From Multifurca ochricompacta (lineage: Eukaryota > Basidiomycota > Agaricomycetes > Russulales > Russulaceae): 64,000 nt of DNA. The position numbers and the translations under genes were made by a program. Below the pieces are notes generated by a model. The model was not told where the DNA came from and ran no database searches. It saw only the letters and a list, made by a program, of their open reading frames with translations. The stretch is from positions 496,001 through 560,000 of the forward strand of contig WTXG01000010.1 in the NCBI GenBank assembly GCA_022496185.1, given 5' to 3'. Of this stretch, positions 49,512-61,500 are shown piece after piece. Positions within the stretch are counted from its first letter, which is position 1; each line of letters begins with the position of its first letter.

Positions 49512-52500
49512 ACCCCCTTACGACAGTGTCTGCCTCGTGGAACTTGCTGCTTCGGTGTCCCACAACACTTATCTTTAATCAATATGGGCATGACCACCTA
49601 GACAACTATCAGACCCCACTCCCTTTTTTTTCCCGCTGCGATTTACTCCATGCACCGCCATGAGGTTCAGAAGCACATGTAGCACGAGCATCCTATCAAT
49701 ATCAATTTACTTCATGCCGATAACCACATCCAGCTCTAGTTTATCTAAACCTTTGTGGTGGAGGCGCCGCCGGGTTAAGGTATACTCAGGCCTAGCTGGG
49801 TCTCCAGACGTAAACTCGTATTTTAACCACCAAGGTCATCTTAAGCTTCATTCTATTCCATGTCTGGCAACGATACCCCACGGCCCCCCATCGAGTCTAG
49901 AGCACAGAATGTTGGGTGACCTTAAACCTTTACTGTCTCGCCAGTTGAGTGTCGTGGCTCGACGCGACGCGACGCGCATGGGTACACGGCGTGCCCATGG
50001 TTTCGATGATGCACCCCACCCTGGTCATTTCGGGGTCCCTTTTTTTAAAAAAATTTCAAATCAGTGTTGTGACACTGTACGGCAGCGGGCTGTGAGGTAA
50101 TTGACACGCCACTACTCTAGCCTCGGTTCTATGCCGTATCACCCAACGGACAAGAGATACTGATACGGAGGAGTGTGAGAACAGAACACTCTAGGATACA
50201 CGAGGCTCAGGCTTGGCACGTGATGGTGTAATTGGTTGCGGCGCCGCAAGTACGACCTTGGGTGGTATCCAATGACTCGGAAATCCTGCCCTCCTGTCTT
50301 GGTGAGAGTTCATGTTCATGATGATGTAGGGCGGCGGAACTCCAGCCGGAGATGTATCGGTCGTAACTGGGAAACCAAAACTCATATGCAGTATCAACGC
50401 GCCGCCCCAGGCCCTAATGAGATTGCGTGCAAAGAATCGACTAACTTGTTCTCTCGAGGAGTATAGCTATTGGACGTGTATAATCGTCTCCTATTCCTAT
50501 TGCATGTGATTTCTGACGACTACCCCGACGGCAATAGGTAGGCCTTTGAGAGGTCAGATGCCCTTTACCATCGCGATGTACGTCAGGGAATTCTCGTTGG
50601 AGGTCGAGGAAAACAAGGAGGTTGTGCACAAGGAGAAAGAAACCTTTTTTATAAACTTCTAGCATACAGTACTCGCAGTAGTTTTTTCTCGCAAAAAAGT
50701 TAAGCTTTGCTCCGTGTTTGATCGGCCTTACACACACGCAACCATTGCATTAAGGGGGATCGCGCGGGATGGATGTCCGTTTTCATCATTAGTGAGGAAT
50801 GGATTGCCCGCGCAGGTCCCGATTGTCCAGGATGGTCCAATGCAATGGTTTTCGGAATTTCGGATAAACATGTAGTGCGGGGGTGTCCATGGGAATTTTC
50901 GCTTCGCGCGATTTCGGCCTTCGTTGAATGGCGTCCTCACAATTACACGTGCTCCCACCGCGGGAGCGCGGTTGTAACAATTGCCTGTGAGTGTTATGTG
51001 TGTGGGTGTGTGAATGGTGAATGAATGATCTTTCTCTCCCCCTCCACTCTCCACACAACCCCACCCGGGTCCACGGGCCCAAACGTCATGGGGTCTCTAA
51101 GTACACACAAGTAGTATTTTTTTTTACCTCCTCCCATTCCGCCGCATAACCGCATACCGATCCCCCCGTTAGTTCACGTGGCATATATAGAAAGAGAAAG
51201 AAAGAACCTTTCTCCCCACAGGCCCTAGTGGGGAAAGCGAACGGCAACCGTCGCCAGGTGATGCTTCTATTCTAACCGAAAAACCCTCTTGCGCCGTGGC
51301 GGAGAGAAGCTTTTGGTGAGAGGGGGGTAAGGGGAAGGCATTTTAATTGTACACTTATAACTTTGTTAGAATAACTTCACGGAATGCGATAGTTCCTTCA
51401 ACTGGTGTGATGAGAGGCTTCGCATTCGCCCACGAAACTCAATCAGGCACACGACTACTACATCAAGCGTTCTGTGCGCATCGATTCTGTACCGTTTCTG
51501 TACAAGGATTTTTTGTGCGCATCTGTGTGTGATGAAACCCCACTTCTTCCCTTCCATTCTCCTCTCCTTTCCCTTGCTCGGCCATCCCTCAACTCTACGC
51601 TTCCCGGTCCCGATGCTAATGAGCTAATGATGATGATGGTGAAGATGATGATGATGATGGCAGGCACATGATGAGTCGACTTCCGATCATGTGATCCATG
51701 CTCTCGATAGGGGAGCGGGCGAGAGCCTGATCACACAAATTACTACACGAGACGAGAACTAGACAACTAGGGCGACCATATGAGCATCGCATTTCGATCG
51801 ACGAACATTTGCATTTCACAACTTCTTTTAACGTCCGCACTTACAAGCGGGACGGGCGGCGGGGGGGGAGGGCCTAGGCCGTGAATGCCCTCGGCGGGGA
51901 CCACCCCGGGACCGCGCGCCGATGTATAATCATTAATCATTGCGTTATACCTGCTGAGTTGAGATAAAGTGATATACCCCCCCCTACCCAAGCGCGATTC
52001 CCGTGAGCTTTTTTTTTTAGAGGTTGTGAACCAGAAATGGCCCTGGGAACGTCTGATGAGCGCGCACCAGTTTTTTTTTTTTGAACACCCGCCACTTGAC
52101 AGCACCCAAAGGGTTCGTTTAATTTACCAATCTGTTGGCGACGCGTTCCCATTTTTGATTTAGCTGCCGGTGGGAAAGAAAGAAGAAAAAGAAGTGAAGG
52201 AAGATTTCCTATTGAGGCTCTGATACTAAACATAATGATAACTTGTATTACTACCTTTCCACCAATTAGGGCCTTACACACAGGTTCGCAATACGAACAG
52301 AGAAAGCAAAAAGTATACAAGCCGCACTGCAATGCGACAGTGGATAAAAAATCAAAAAATAAAGTTGCAGTCCCGAAAGTGTTAAAGAAAATAAAAGAAA
52401 AAAATGCGATGGTAGTGAGTAAATAAACACGAGGAGACCACGAACGGTAAGATATTTAATGACCGATGAGACACCATTGAGACATGTGTGTGTGGGGGGG

Positions 52501-52568
52501 GGGATTCCCCGTGGGTTGCTACGATAAAAAAAAACGCGCACACCGCATAGCGCACGCTTTAATGTTCA
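49512..52568. other. Three kilobases without a recognised gene
   Basis: Only short unrelated open frames occur. There are homopolymer runs (T near 51116-51125 and 52071-52081, G near 51861 and 52494) and an ATG/GAT-rich trinucleotide stretch at 51625-51660. The 3' UTRs of Mdm35 and the Zn2Cys6 gene must lie here. Confidence 0.45.
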
Positions 52569-53980
52569 CTAACTTGACAAGTAGTTAACATACTGAGGTG
52601 TAAATCCGTTGTAGGCTAGTTTGGTTGCTGGGATATGCATCGAAAATCCGCTCGCATTAAAATCAGCGTCCAAGGGTTGCATCGAGATGCTGTAGTCCTG
52701 CCCTGCATGGTATACGGTATTACTACCGAAAGGATTCATTAGATTAGCAACTACCCGGCATGGTTTAAAAAACGTGGAGAGACTTACGGATCGTATGAAT
52801 GAAGGCCAAAAGCCACGCCTTGCTCATATTTGAGCTCAGGCTGCACGTACACCTCGTGTTCCACAAGGTGTTGGGGGGCATCTCAAATTGCGGCAATACG
52901 GGGAGCTGGATCTGCGCGTGCACCCCTGCAGTTTGCACGTCACTGTGTGCAGGCAGCGGCGCCACAAGTGGCTGAGATTGCGTAGGAACAGCCGATGACT
53001 GTCCTACAAGAGAATGGCCGGCGGCACCTGGGAGGATACCATTGTGGTGGAATTGCCAGGGCTCCTCCATAGGATAGTCATCGCTTGGTGTGGAAGCCTC
53101 CCAGTAGGAACTCGCGTGATCAGGATATTGAAGTGACATGAAGTCAGGTATCTCTGTCTTGATAGAATGGTCGGGAGTGGATGGGGAGGTCGTGTCTCTG
53201 TGTGCAGACTCTCGGGTCTCGCGGCGTGGGCGACGGGCCTTTGAGTTGTTTGTGGACTCTGAGGTGGCCTCAGATGCATATTCGCAGACGTAATCTCGCG
53301 AAGCACAACGAGCACATGATGGGCGAGTGCCAGTACACTGCCAGATCAAAATGATTTATAAGTAAGTGTAAGAAGTACAGGAAAGGGCGTGTGTGTGGAG
53401 GGGGGGGGGGAGAAGTGAAGGTGACATACCTTTGCCTTACGCTCGCGACATTTTTTGCACGCTTCTGAGGCGCGCTGATTGCGCAAAGGTGTAGGGGAGC
53501 GCAAGAAAATACAGTCGCCCTCTGGACCTGGAAGTATCCCTGCACGGTATTCTTCATATTCATGACCCCACGAGACATTGTAAGGGATGAGGTTCCAGGC
53601 ATCGTCAGGGTCAGAGGGAGTGCTAACTGAATCCGGTGATGGAATGGAATAGCCGCTAGAAGTCGACGGTGAGAAATTTGAGGATGTAGGTGAAATGGAA
53701 GTGTCAAGGGTGGGTGAGAAGGCAAGGCGCGCGCTTGGGGCAGGGAGGTGGACAAGGCCATCATCACAAAAGTCGGACACCATATCCTCCGCAGTTGCGG
53801 TACACCCTAAAATGAATATGATTATTGAGGGGTGAGGGGGGGGGGGGGGTAAGGAAATGGAGATGTATGGGCCTTACTGGGTTCGTGCCGCTGGTGTAGG
53901 GCATCAACACTGCGATGGAGTTCACCGCGGCCATCGACGGTGACGGCGAAAGTTCCAAACATTGAAGGAGTGCGGGACAT
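52569..53980 (-). CDS. Zn2Cys6 binuclear cluster transcription factor (late frame break at a C run)
   Basis: Exon 1 (53980-53878) starts MSRTPSMFGTFAVTVDGRGE. Exon 2 (53806-53430) is Ser/Pro-rich and ends RASEACKKCRERKAK. Exon 3 begins at 53337 with CTGTRPSCARCASRDYVCEY, so the six cysteines of the Gal4-type DNA-binding cluster are split by an intron. A basic patch (KARRPRRETRE) and a Pro/Ser/Gln-rich region follow. Near 52873-52878 (minus strand C6) the frame changes. The neighbouring frame then gives HLVEHEVYVQPELKYEQGVAFGLHSYD and, after a GTAAGT...GGTAG intron, YHAGQDYSISMQPLDADFNASGF, ending QYVNYLSS at 52569. This continuation is well formed, so the true protein probably includes it. 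Targets are unknown. The cluster sits unusually far from the N terminus, after about 150 residues. Confidence 0.8.
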
Positions 53981-56167
53981 CTTATCGAAAATGGTGTGGA
54001 GTGATAGGGTGATGATTGTGGCAATAATAATTCACCCAACTCAAGCAATGTAAGGTGGGGTGAGTAGAAGAGGTGGGGCGAAGAGAGAGAGGGATTTTGA
54101 GAAGGGAAGGGGAGACTATAAAGATGACATGATGATGGGTGACTTGGTAGCCACAACCGAGGTGAGTTACTTGAAGGGGATCGAAATAATTGTGTTCCAC
54201 CAACTCATTATTTCCAAACACAATTCTATTCTATTCTTTTCTACAGACAGACAGGGCTGAGTTGTTCATAGGTACGGATCTAGATTTAAAAATACGGGGC
54301 GGTCAATCGAGATGGAACCATTCATTCAAAAGAAAAAATAAATGTGGATTGGGCGCCGTTTCATCGTTCCTCCTAGTCCCGTGTCGTGTCGCCCTTCCAT
54401 CATCATCCAGACCTTAGCCTTGGCTCTTGTCAACCTTCCAGTTGATCACTTCACTTCGTGTTTATGTTTCCAAAAAAGATGAAAACTGTCAAACGGTGCT
54501 CGACACTGTCCAACCAACATACCCATACCATTACATTAAATTGAACTGAGTGGATTAAAGAAAATGAAAACTTCTGGCGGCGGTGATGATTTGTTCCTCG
54601 ACGATCCTCTTTGCGGATCCGGACTGTGAAAAACTGTTGGGCACGTTTATACATTTTGGGGTTGCCGATCGTTCGCAAGTGTCAGACGCACTCTGCTCCT
54701 GGAACTTGGCACCAAACTGAGCAACGCCGGCCGGTGAGGCGTGACCAAAACCTAATGCTAATTGAACACAACAACAAGGTCATGAGCTACATACATACAG
54801 CGCGGCGGCGCTGGTAAGCTTCCTCAGCCCTTCACGACAGTAAAAATAAACAAAATAAAACAAATAAAACAAAATAAAACAAAATAAAAACACAAAAATA
54901 AATAAATAAAAAACATTGGGTTTGGGTTTGGGTTTGGATTTGGGTTTGGGGCTGAGAGAATTGGTTAATGAATTATATGCAACACCCCCGGGTAACAAAG
55001 CGACCAATGCTTCTTGTTTCGGTGGGGATTGAAAAAAAAAAATTGAGGCTTTTAGTTAGCTTTTAGAAAATAAAAATAAAAATGAAAATGAAAATAAAAA
55101 TATTAAAATAAAAAGTAAAAGAGATCCGTCACGTTCAGGTACCGATAAGAGTGTAATCGTGACAAGAGCAAGTCACATCAACAGATATCCTAAAATGGTA
55201 ATCTAGCTAAGCAAGCAAGCAAGTAAGTAACTAATGGTCCGGGTCCGTGTTGATGGATGGCCGCCCTGTTTCGTTTCGTTCTTGTTGTAAAATGTAAATA
55301 CAATTCCAGTCCAGTCTTGATGTTAGCTCCTGACACGGGTCGCGAGGAGCCCTCCCCCGTTCACCCATTCATGATCCACTCTGAGATTGAGGGGCGTCCG
55401 GCAGTCACCGCGGCTATCCGTCCTTTCCCTTCTAAAAAAAAATACCGGAACCTCGGAGATGAGTCCACGACTCCCAAAGGGGGGGGGGTGCGTCCAATTG
55501 CCTAAATTAAAATATGCACGAGTGCATGGCCACCATTTCTGAACTCTTGCCTTGTCTTCTTGTTTCCAAAGACACAAGCCGTGCTGCTGGAAGCGCCTCG
55601 GCCGTTTCGGGCACCATTTCCAGTAGAAGGGATGGGGGAAGGGGATCCACCTCGGGATCCAAGTGTTCACCCTTCCTTGGGCACTTACTATTATATTCTA
55701 ATTACTAGACGCCTAACCTCGATCGGAGGGCTGATAGCTTTGATCAGCCCCATGCCCCTACTCCACATGTGCTAGGAACCTAAATGGGTAAACCTAGGGT
55801 TGTCAGTCAGAATATGGGGGGACGTCGGGGGGAGCAATGTGCAGAAAGTTAAGGTATGCAAAGCTCCAATTCACCCAATATCTATCCGATATCGGATCCT
55901 CGCTCTCGGGATTCGAAAGGACACATTATTTCCGGTACTTTTGAGCTGCGACAACCGGTACAATATAGAAGAAGTGACGAACACCACGAGGCATGCGCGT
56001 TGGAGGACAAACCCATTCGTCGATAGACGTTTTACATGAGTCACAGGCACTTGACAATGTTGTTAAGGGGCCTTCCCCAAACTACACATTCGGTCCAGTG
56101 ACATGCTAGGTAGGATACAATTATACGTGCAGAGCAAATAACGAGATGGGATAAGGCGGAGAAAGCT
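53981..56167. other. Promoter-side intergenic region of the Zn2Cys6 gene
   Basis: No coding gene is supported. It contains the AAAATAAAAC-type tract at 54841-54912, a TTTGGG hexamer microsatellite at 54916-54951, A-rich repeats at 55063-55120 and an AAGCAAGCAAGCAAGTAAGTAA tract near 55206-55231. Confidence 0.5.
54916..54951 (+). repeat. TTTGGG hexamer microsatellite
   Basis: About six units of TTTGGG follow an A-rich tract, one unit altered to TTTGGA. The unit is not the TTAGGG usual for fungal telomeres. Confidence 0.85.
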
Positions 56168-56736
56168 TCATGTTGTGGGGTCATGCAACACAGCAAGGAG
56201 ATATCGCTTGTCTAGGGATAAAAGAATGAGTGGAGTGTGACCCCTCCTCCTCCTCCCCCCACGGCATAAACGACTCACCTGGGGATATCATGATCTCGTG
56301 GCGCTTGGTTCGGATGCGCATGAACCGAATCTCGTCCTGAAATCGCGCATTAGCGGCTGAGAGGAATGAAGGAGCAAGTAGAACATACACCCTCATTCAC
56401 CTCACCACTGACTTCCTCCAGTGCACCCTGAACGCTCTCGATCATCCTCCCTATAGCGGTAGCATACTTCTTTCCATGTTCTCCTTCGAATACCACACCC
56501 GAGTGTCTGATGATGCTGACTGGTTGTCCACGAGAGAGTAGAAGATATCCAAGTACAGATCTGTGAGAGGAGAGGAGAGCGAGCGTCTGCTCAAGCTCCG
56601 GTGGTGTTGAGACGGAAGAAGGTGAGGTTGATGTTGGTAAGGCAAGAGAGGCTGTGCTGGTAGAGGGTACTGCCGATGCCTATCTTCAAAACTTAGTCCA
56701 TTTCTTCCCGGGATGATGAGCTATGAACCACACCAT
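56168..56736 (-). CDS. Dynein light chain roadblock/LC7 type
   Basis: The likely exons are 56736-56734, 56679-56401, 56336-56279 and 56211-56168, giving 127 residues. The conserved core is clear: PPELEQTLALLSSHRSVLGYLL, RHSGVVFEGEHGKKYATAIGR, MIESVQGALEEVSGE, joined to DEIRFMRIRTKRHEIMISP and DKRYLLAVLHDP before the stop. Roadblock dimers bind the dynein intermediate chain and help assemble the cargo-binding tail of cytoplasmic dynein 1. The N-terminal leader is Ser/Thr/Pro-rich and longer than in animals (about 100). No ATG exists in frame within exon 2. The start is inferred as a three-base exon ATG followed by GTGTGG with a 54 bp intron; this is the least certain part. Confidence 0.85.
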
Positions 56737-56970
56737 GAGTGATAAAAGGACTGATACTGAGGAGCGTGTCAGTTGTCAATGAGTAGGTCACTCACTCAGT
56801 TAGTGAAGGTGAAGGTGAAGGGATCAAGTTGAAAGCACGTGATGCCCAGCCTCAACAACTCGGAGTAGTTGAGCTGACTACACCCTTAAAGCTCGGGCTT
56901 GGGCTATCCCACTACCAGTCGAGACACACAACTTAACCGGGGTACCATTCTCACAAGTACTCACTATGCA
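56737..56970. promoter_or_regulatory. Shared upstream region of roadblock and Atg14-like genes
   Basis: The divergent start codons lie 234 bp apart. The region contains GTGAAGGTGAAGG near 56804-56818 and several short inverted stretches, but no factor site I can name with confidence. Confidence 0.5.
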
Positions 56971-58523
56971 ATGGAATGCCACAACTGCGAGTCGAGGCAG
57001 CGGCAGTTCTACTGCCATAATTGTATCAGAGCACAGTAGGTCAATGCTCAAAGGCCCTTTTAGCCACTCATCAGTGTGAATGATCGATCCCCACCCAGCC
57101 TACGTGATTTCCGCTTGCAAATACAGCACGTTGCCGCTGACCGCGATGAGCAAGTCCGTAAAGCCATAGCTGCGATTGACGCTATAAGCGAGTCTCGCAT
57201 TCGTCGCGCAGAAATTTCATCGAGTCAAGAACGGCTTGATGAACTGAATGAGGGACTCGCAAAGTTGCGAAGGGAGAACGACAAAAGCGAGTTTCCCCCT
57301 GCCCCTTCCCTTTCACGCTGTCATAGCCTCTCTAATTTCCTCCCCAGCCAGACAACGTCTTCGAGCCTTACGCGAAAGCTTGCCACCCGGCGACGGACAG
57401 TCTCTCAGGCAAAGCTCCTTCCACCAGCGCCTCTCGATCCTATGATCACACGCGAAGCCGCCCAACTAAACACGCGCTCAGAGACAATCGCACGCGCGCG
57501 TAGCGGACTTGTCTCAGAGCTCATGGAGGTGTTCAATATAGTTGAAGTTGGCGGCCGTCCCCCAATCGGTGGTAAAGCCGGTACCAAGGGAGAGTGGACG
57601 ATTGGTGACCTCGTCTTGCCTGTACCCGGGGACATCCGACGTACCTACCCTATTATCTTTACGTTTTTTTTTTTGCGTCCTGCTTACCTGTAGACAGGGT
57701 ACCCCCCCGACCATATCAACGCGGTCATAACGCACACCCTACATTTCATAGGACTTCTCACATTCTACCTCGGGATTCGCCTGCCGTTTGAGATTACATG
57801 GACAGGGGGGAAGCTCGGTGTGGGTCAACCTTGGATACGCTCAATCAAGGGGACCGAGTCCGGTAGTTGGGCAAAGTAAGCAGGCCCCCCATATGTTGTC
57901 CTTCTGTTCCTATCTTTTTTTTTTTCCCTGACCCCACATCCCTATCGGATTATTTCAATCAGGTGGACATCCAAGCATTGCCTTCATGTTTCTGCGTCCT
58001 CTCCCGCTCCAGTCGCTGATGCCCCTGCACCACTGGTTCAGTCAACATCAGACTCGTACATAGAGACGCGTCAACCACCGAACCCATCATCCTCTTTTAC
58101 AACTGCATACGCGATGCTGTTATACAACGTTTGCTATCTTGCACACACCCAAGCTGTCGAAGTCCCCCTCTCTCAAGCCGGCGACGTCCTCTCCAATCTC
58201 TGGGCCGTTTGTTGCTCCGCTGAGCTTGGCCGGTCCGCCAATTTCTCTCTATATATTCCACCGCGTGAATGGCAAACTAACCCTTATGGTTGTCACCCAG
58301 TCGTTCTCACCAAACATACCCTCTACTTCCCCCGCCCACACCACCCACCTTCCCACTCGACTTTGCACAACTACTTCAAGCCACCGCGGCCACCCCTACG
58401 TCGCGACCGCGCCCGGCGCGCCCACGCACAACAGGGACACACAAAAACCGGAATCAAATACCCGAGGAGGACGAGTGGGACCTGTTGGACGATGCCGATG
58501 AAGGTTCGCCTAGCCTTACTTAA
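56971..58523 (+). CDS. Atg14-like autophagy protein, PI3-kinase complex I subunit
   Basis: Exons 56971-57035, 57075-57640, 57698-57875, 57963-58232 and 58301-58523 give 433 residues. The N terminus is MECHNCESRQRQFYCHNC, the CxxC pair typical of Atg14. It is followed by a long coiled coil (RIRRAEISSSQERLDELNEGLAKLRREN). The conserved C-terminal half reads YPPDHINAVITHTLHFIGLLTFYLGIRLPFEI, LGVGQPWIRSI, and MLLYNVCYLAHTQAVEVPLSQAGDVLSNLWAVCCSAELG, and ends with an acidic EEDEWDLLDDADE. Atg14 directs the Vps34-Vps15-Atg6 complex to sites of autophagosome formation. The Vps38/UVRAG family shares this fold, but the N-terminal Cys pair favours Atg14. The stretch 57291-57348 may be an extra intron whose removal would keep frame. 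Confidence 0.8.
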
Positions 58524-61500
58524 ACTAAGCCTTAGTCAGTCACTCTCCTCCCCACACACACACAAACAAGCCGCTATTAGATTGTAGCATATCCGCGCAA
58601 TGCCTGTATCTTGCATCATTATCTTGCTCCACTACCCTCTCCAGTCACCCATAGCTATTTCCTGCAACTTCTATTGGTAGATGTACCTATGGTTTGGTTT
58701 TCCTTGTTTCTGTTTTCCCTTAATCTGGATAGCGCGGCGCAGTGGCAGTTAATTTTAGGTTGACAATTAATGCTGGACTGGGTTTGACGCAATTGATAAA
58801 GTACCAAAGTACAAAAGCCCCCGCCGGTATCAGTCATCTCACACGAGCAATCCATGTCGTTTGTTTGATCGGGGAAAACGGATATGGCTAAGTAGCTTGA
58901 TTTGTTGTGATTATGAGTTCGCCGTGAATGCGATACAAGCATAAGGCACGGTACGAAAAGCACTGTTAAGGATAGGCTTGTTACGGGGAATAGAGGCTGC
59001 CAAGGGATGGGAGACGGAGATGGTTATAGTGCATATGCAGAGGCGCAAAGACAGGCGGAGAATGAAGTGTGGGGTGGGGAAGAAGAGGTATGAAGGTGAA
59101 GGGTGTATTCCGGGCTATTCCGAAGGTGAAAGCATGTTGTTTGTTTAATGAGATCATGTATTATGGGATCATGAGGCCTTGTCGTAGTGGTGGTGATAGT
59201 GGTGGGTGATGGCCCCCCCCCGTTCCCCCGCCCGAAAGTCCCGAGCACTAGACCCTGTTCGGTAACATTGTTGTTCAAAGTCGGTGCCAATTGACCCCGT
59301 TAGACAGTCACATTAATGCTTATGATGAAAGCCCTAATAAATATATGGGTACATTGAAGGAAATTAATATGACTCTACCCCGGTCCCAGAACAGAATGGA
59401 AGCCTCCTCTCTCTCGACCCCCCGCCTTGTGTGCGCATATGCATGCGCGCGCGTGGAGGGATGGCAAGACGACGCCCCTATCATACGTCGTATTATTGTC
59501 GCTATTGAAGGTATTGTTGTTGTGAGATCCTCCCGGGACACAAGAAATATCTTTCAACTAACTGAAACGGCCAACTTATTATCGATGGCGATGATGAATA
59601 AGAATAAAATAAAAAGAAGAGATGCCATCTCCGGGGGGGGGGCACAAAGTACCCACGTGATGCCTCTTTTAGTGTCGATGGTAAGCGAGATGAATACATT
59701 ACTTAAAGCCAGCGAGATGGTATGAAGGTTTTGACAACAACTTCGAAGGAGGACACATTACGGATGGAACGGGATGGGGGTGCATGATGCAAGGAGTGTC
59801 CCGTAAATGAGCGGTAAAAGGAGGAGGAGGGGAGGAGGAAGGAGAAATTAAAAGCAAGGCTTTGATAGAACCCGTATGGATAATTTTTTTGACAAGCTGG
59901 GTTTTGATGAGAGGTAGAAAAGGAGAAGTAGCATGGGCATGGGGACATGTAAACAAAGCAATCATCGCGTCGGAAACGAGTAAGGAGGAAGAGTGACGAT
60001 GCTTAGCTGACGGAGGCTTTACAACAAAGTGAACTAAGTCTGAAAGAAAGTCATCCTACATACATCATCCCATCATTAGTGGGGGGGGGGATTGTCAATG
60101 TCAAAGATGATGATGCAGGTACACAAGTTGAGTCATGTTTCAGGTTTTTTTACTGTAGTCATCAGGGCAGGGATGGATCAAATTGTAACGTAGGTCCACC
60201 GCCATCCGAACAACGGACGGTGAACATAATCCCACGTGGATCGCACTTTTGGGTGCGAAAGTTCTGTACTATCTACCACCCCAACGGGGTTATTTCTGCT
60301 ATAGCCTCCGTGCCCGTGTGTGTGTGCGTGTGACGAGACATCATCCGCTGTCAGGGCGACTAGAACCCCGCGACAGAACCCCACTCGTCGAAAAGGTCTA
60401 TGGGCATGGGCAGTAATTGATGACTGTGACTTTGTGGGTGAGCACGGGTGAGCGGGCGGGCAATGTAATGCTTACAAACAAAACAAAACAAAACAAACCA
60501 ATTCACTCTCACTCCCCTCCGCTTCCACTCTCACTCATTCTCTCTCACAGACATTACAGAGTAAAAAGAAAAGAAAAAACCAACACACAGCACACAGCGC
60601 AACCTCGTGTTATGGGTTGTTTGCGCGAGAGTCAAAATCAAGCTATTGTTTGAGAGATGAATCGAATTCGTCTCGTTCTCGGTGCTAGCTAATGAACCAG
60701 ACTGGAGGAGTCCTGACCCCTTGCAGTAATATCAGGGCGGGGCGAACGTGACAATGACAATTTGCATTGTTCAGCGTTAAAGTACGGGTAAGTGAGAACG
60801 ACACTTTTCACGGTCACACAACCGAGCCGCACAACCGAGCCTTGTTCACCGAAGGAGTACTTTAGATAAAGACTTTCCAAAGCGGGTACGGGCGGGTTTT
60901 CTTTCATGGGCGCTCGGCGTGTGCAGTCAGTACACAGCAAGACAAATTATTTCCGGAGGAAAGAAGTGTAGGAAAAAGACCACCCCCCATTTTGATCTCC
61001 TAAACAAACCTTACTCTCCTCCCCCTCGTAGAACGCCACTACAATGATCTGCTAGCTCTACTAGTCAACCGTCGGTGTACAAACTCAATATTATTTTATT
61101 TTATTCTAATCCCGTCGTCGTCAATGGCAAATCTTATCCGAGGCACGCGCATGAGTTTTATTTGTCAGTTTGGGCCCCAGCCTCGTGCTTCGTGCCACGA
61201 CGAAAACTTCATGGGATCCAAATAGCGTACCGTGCGTCATCCTTTTTTTTTCTTTCTCTTTTTGAGGGAGGGTGCGTGTGTACGTTCTTCTTCTCTTACT
61301 ATTATTTTTTGCTATGCTATGCTATGCCATGCTATGCTCCTCCTTACAGTGCCAAGAGCGAGCGACTTTTTTCCCACACATACTTTCAATTATCTTGTGC
61401 TTTACCACAAGACGCGTATGGAAAACAAGGGGGGCGGCCCATTTGGGGCGCGTGTGAGTTTTACTTGGTTGTCCTCGAATCGCATCCGCAGCAGCAGGGT

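Noticed and set aside
54843..54951. Interstitial telomere repeat
   Set aside because: The unit is TTTGGG, not the TTAGGG expected of basidiomycete telomeres; it is a simple microsatellite next to an A-rich tract.
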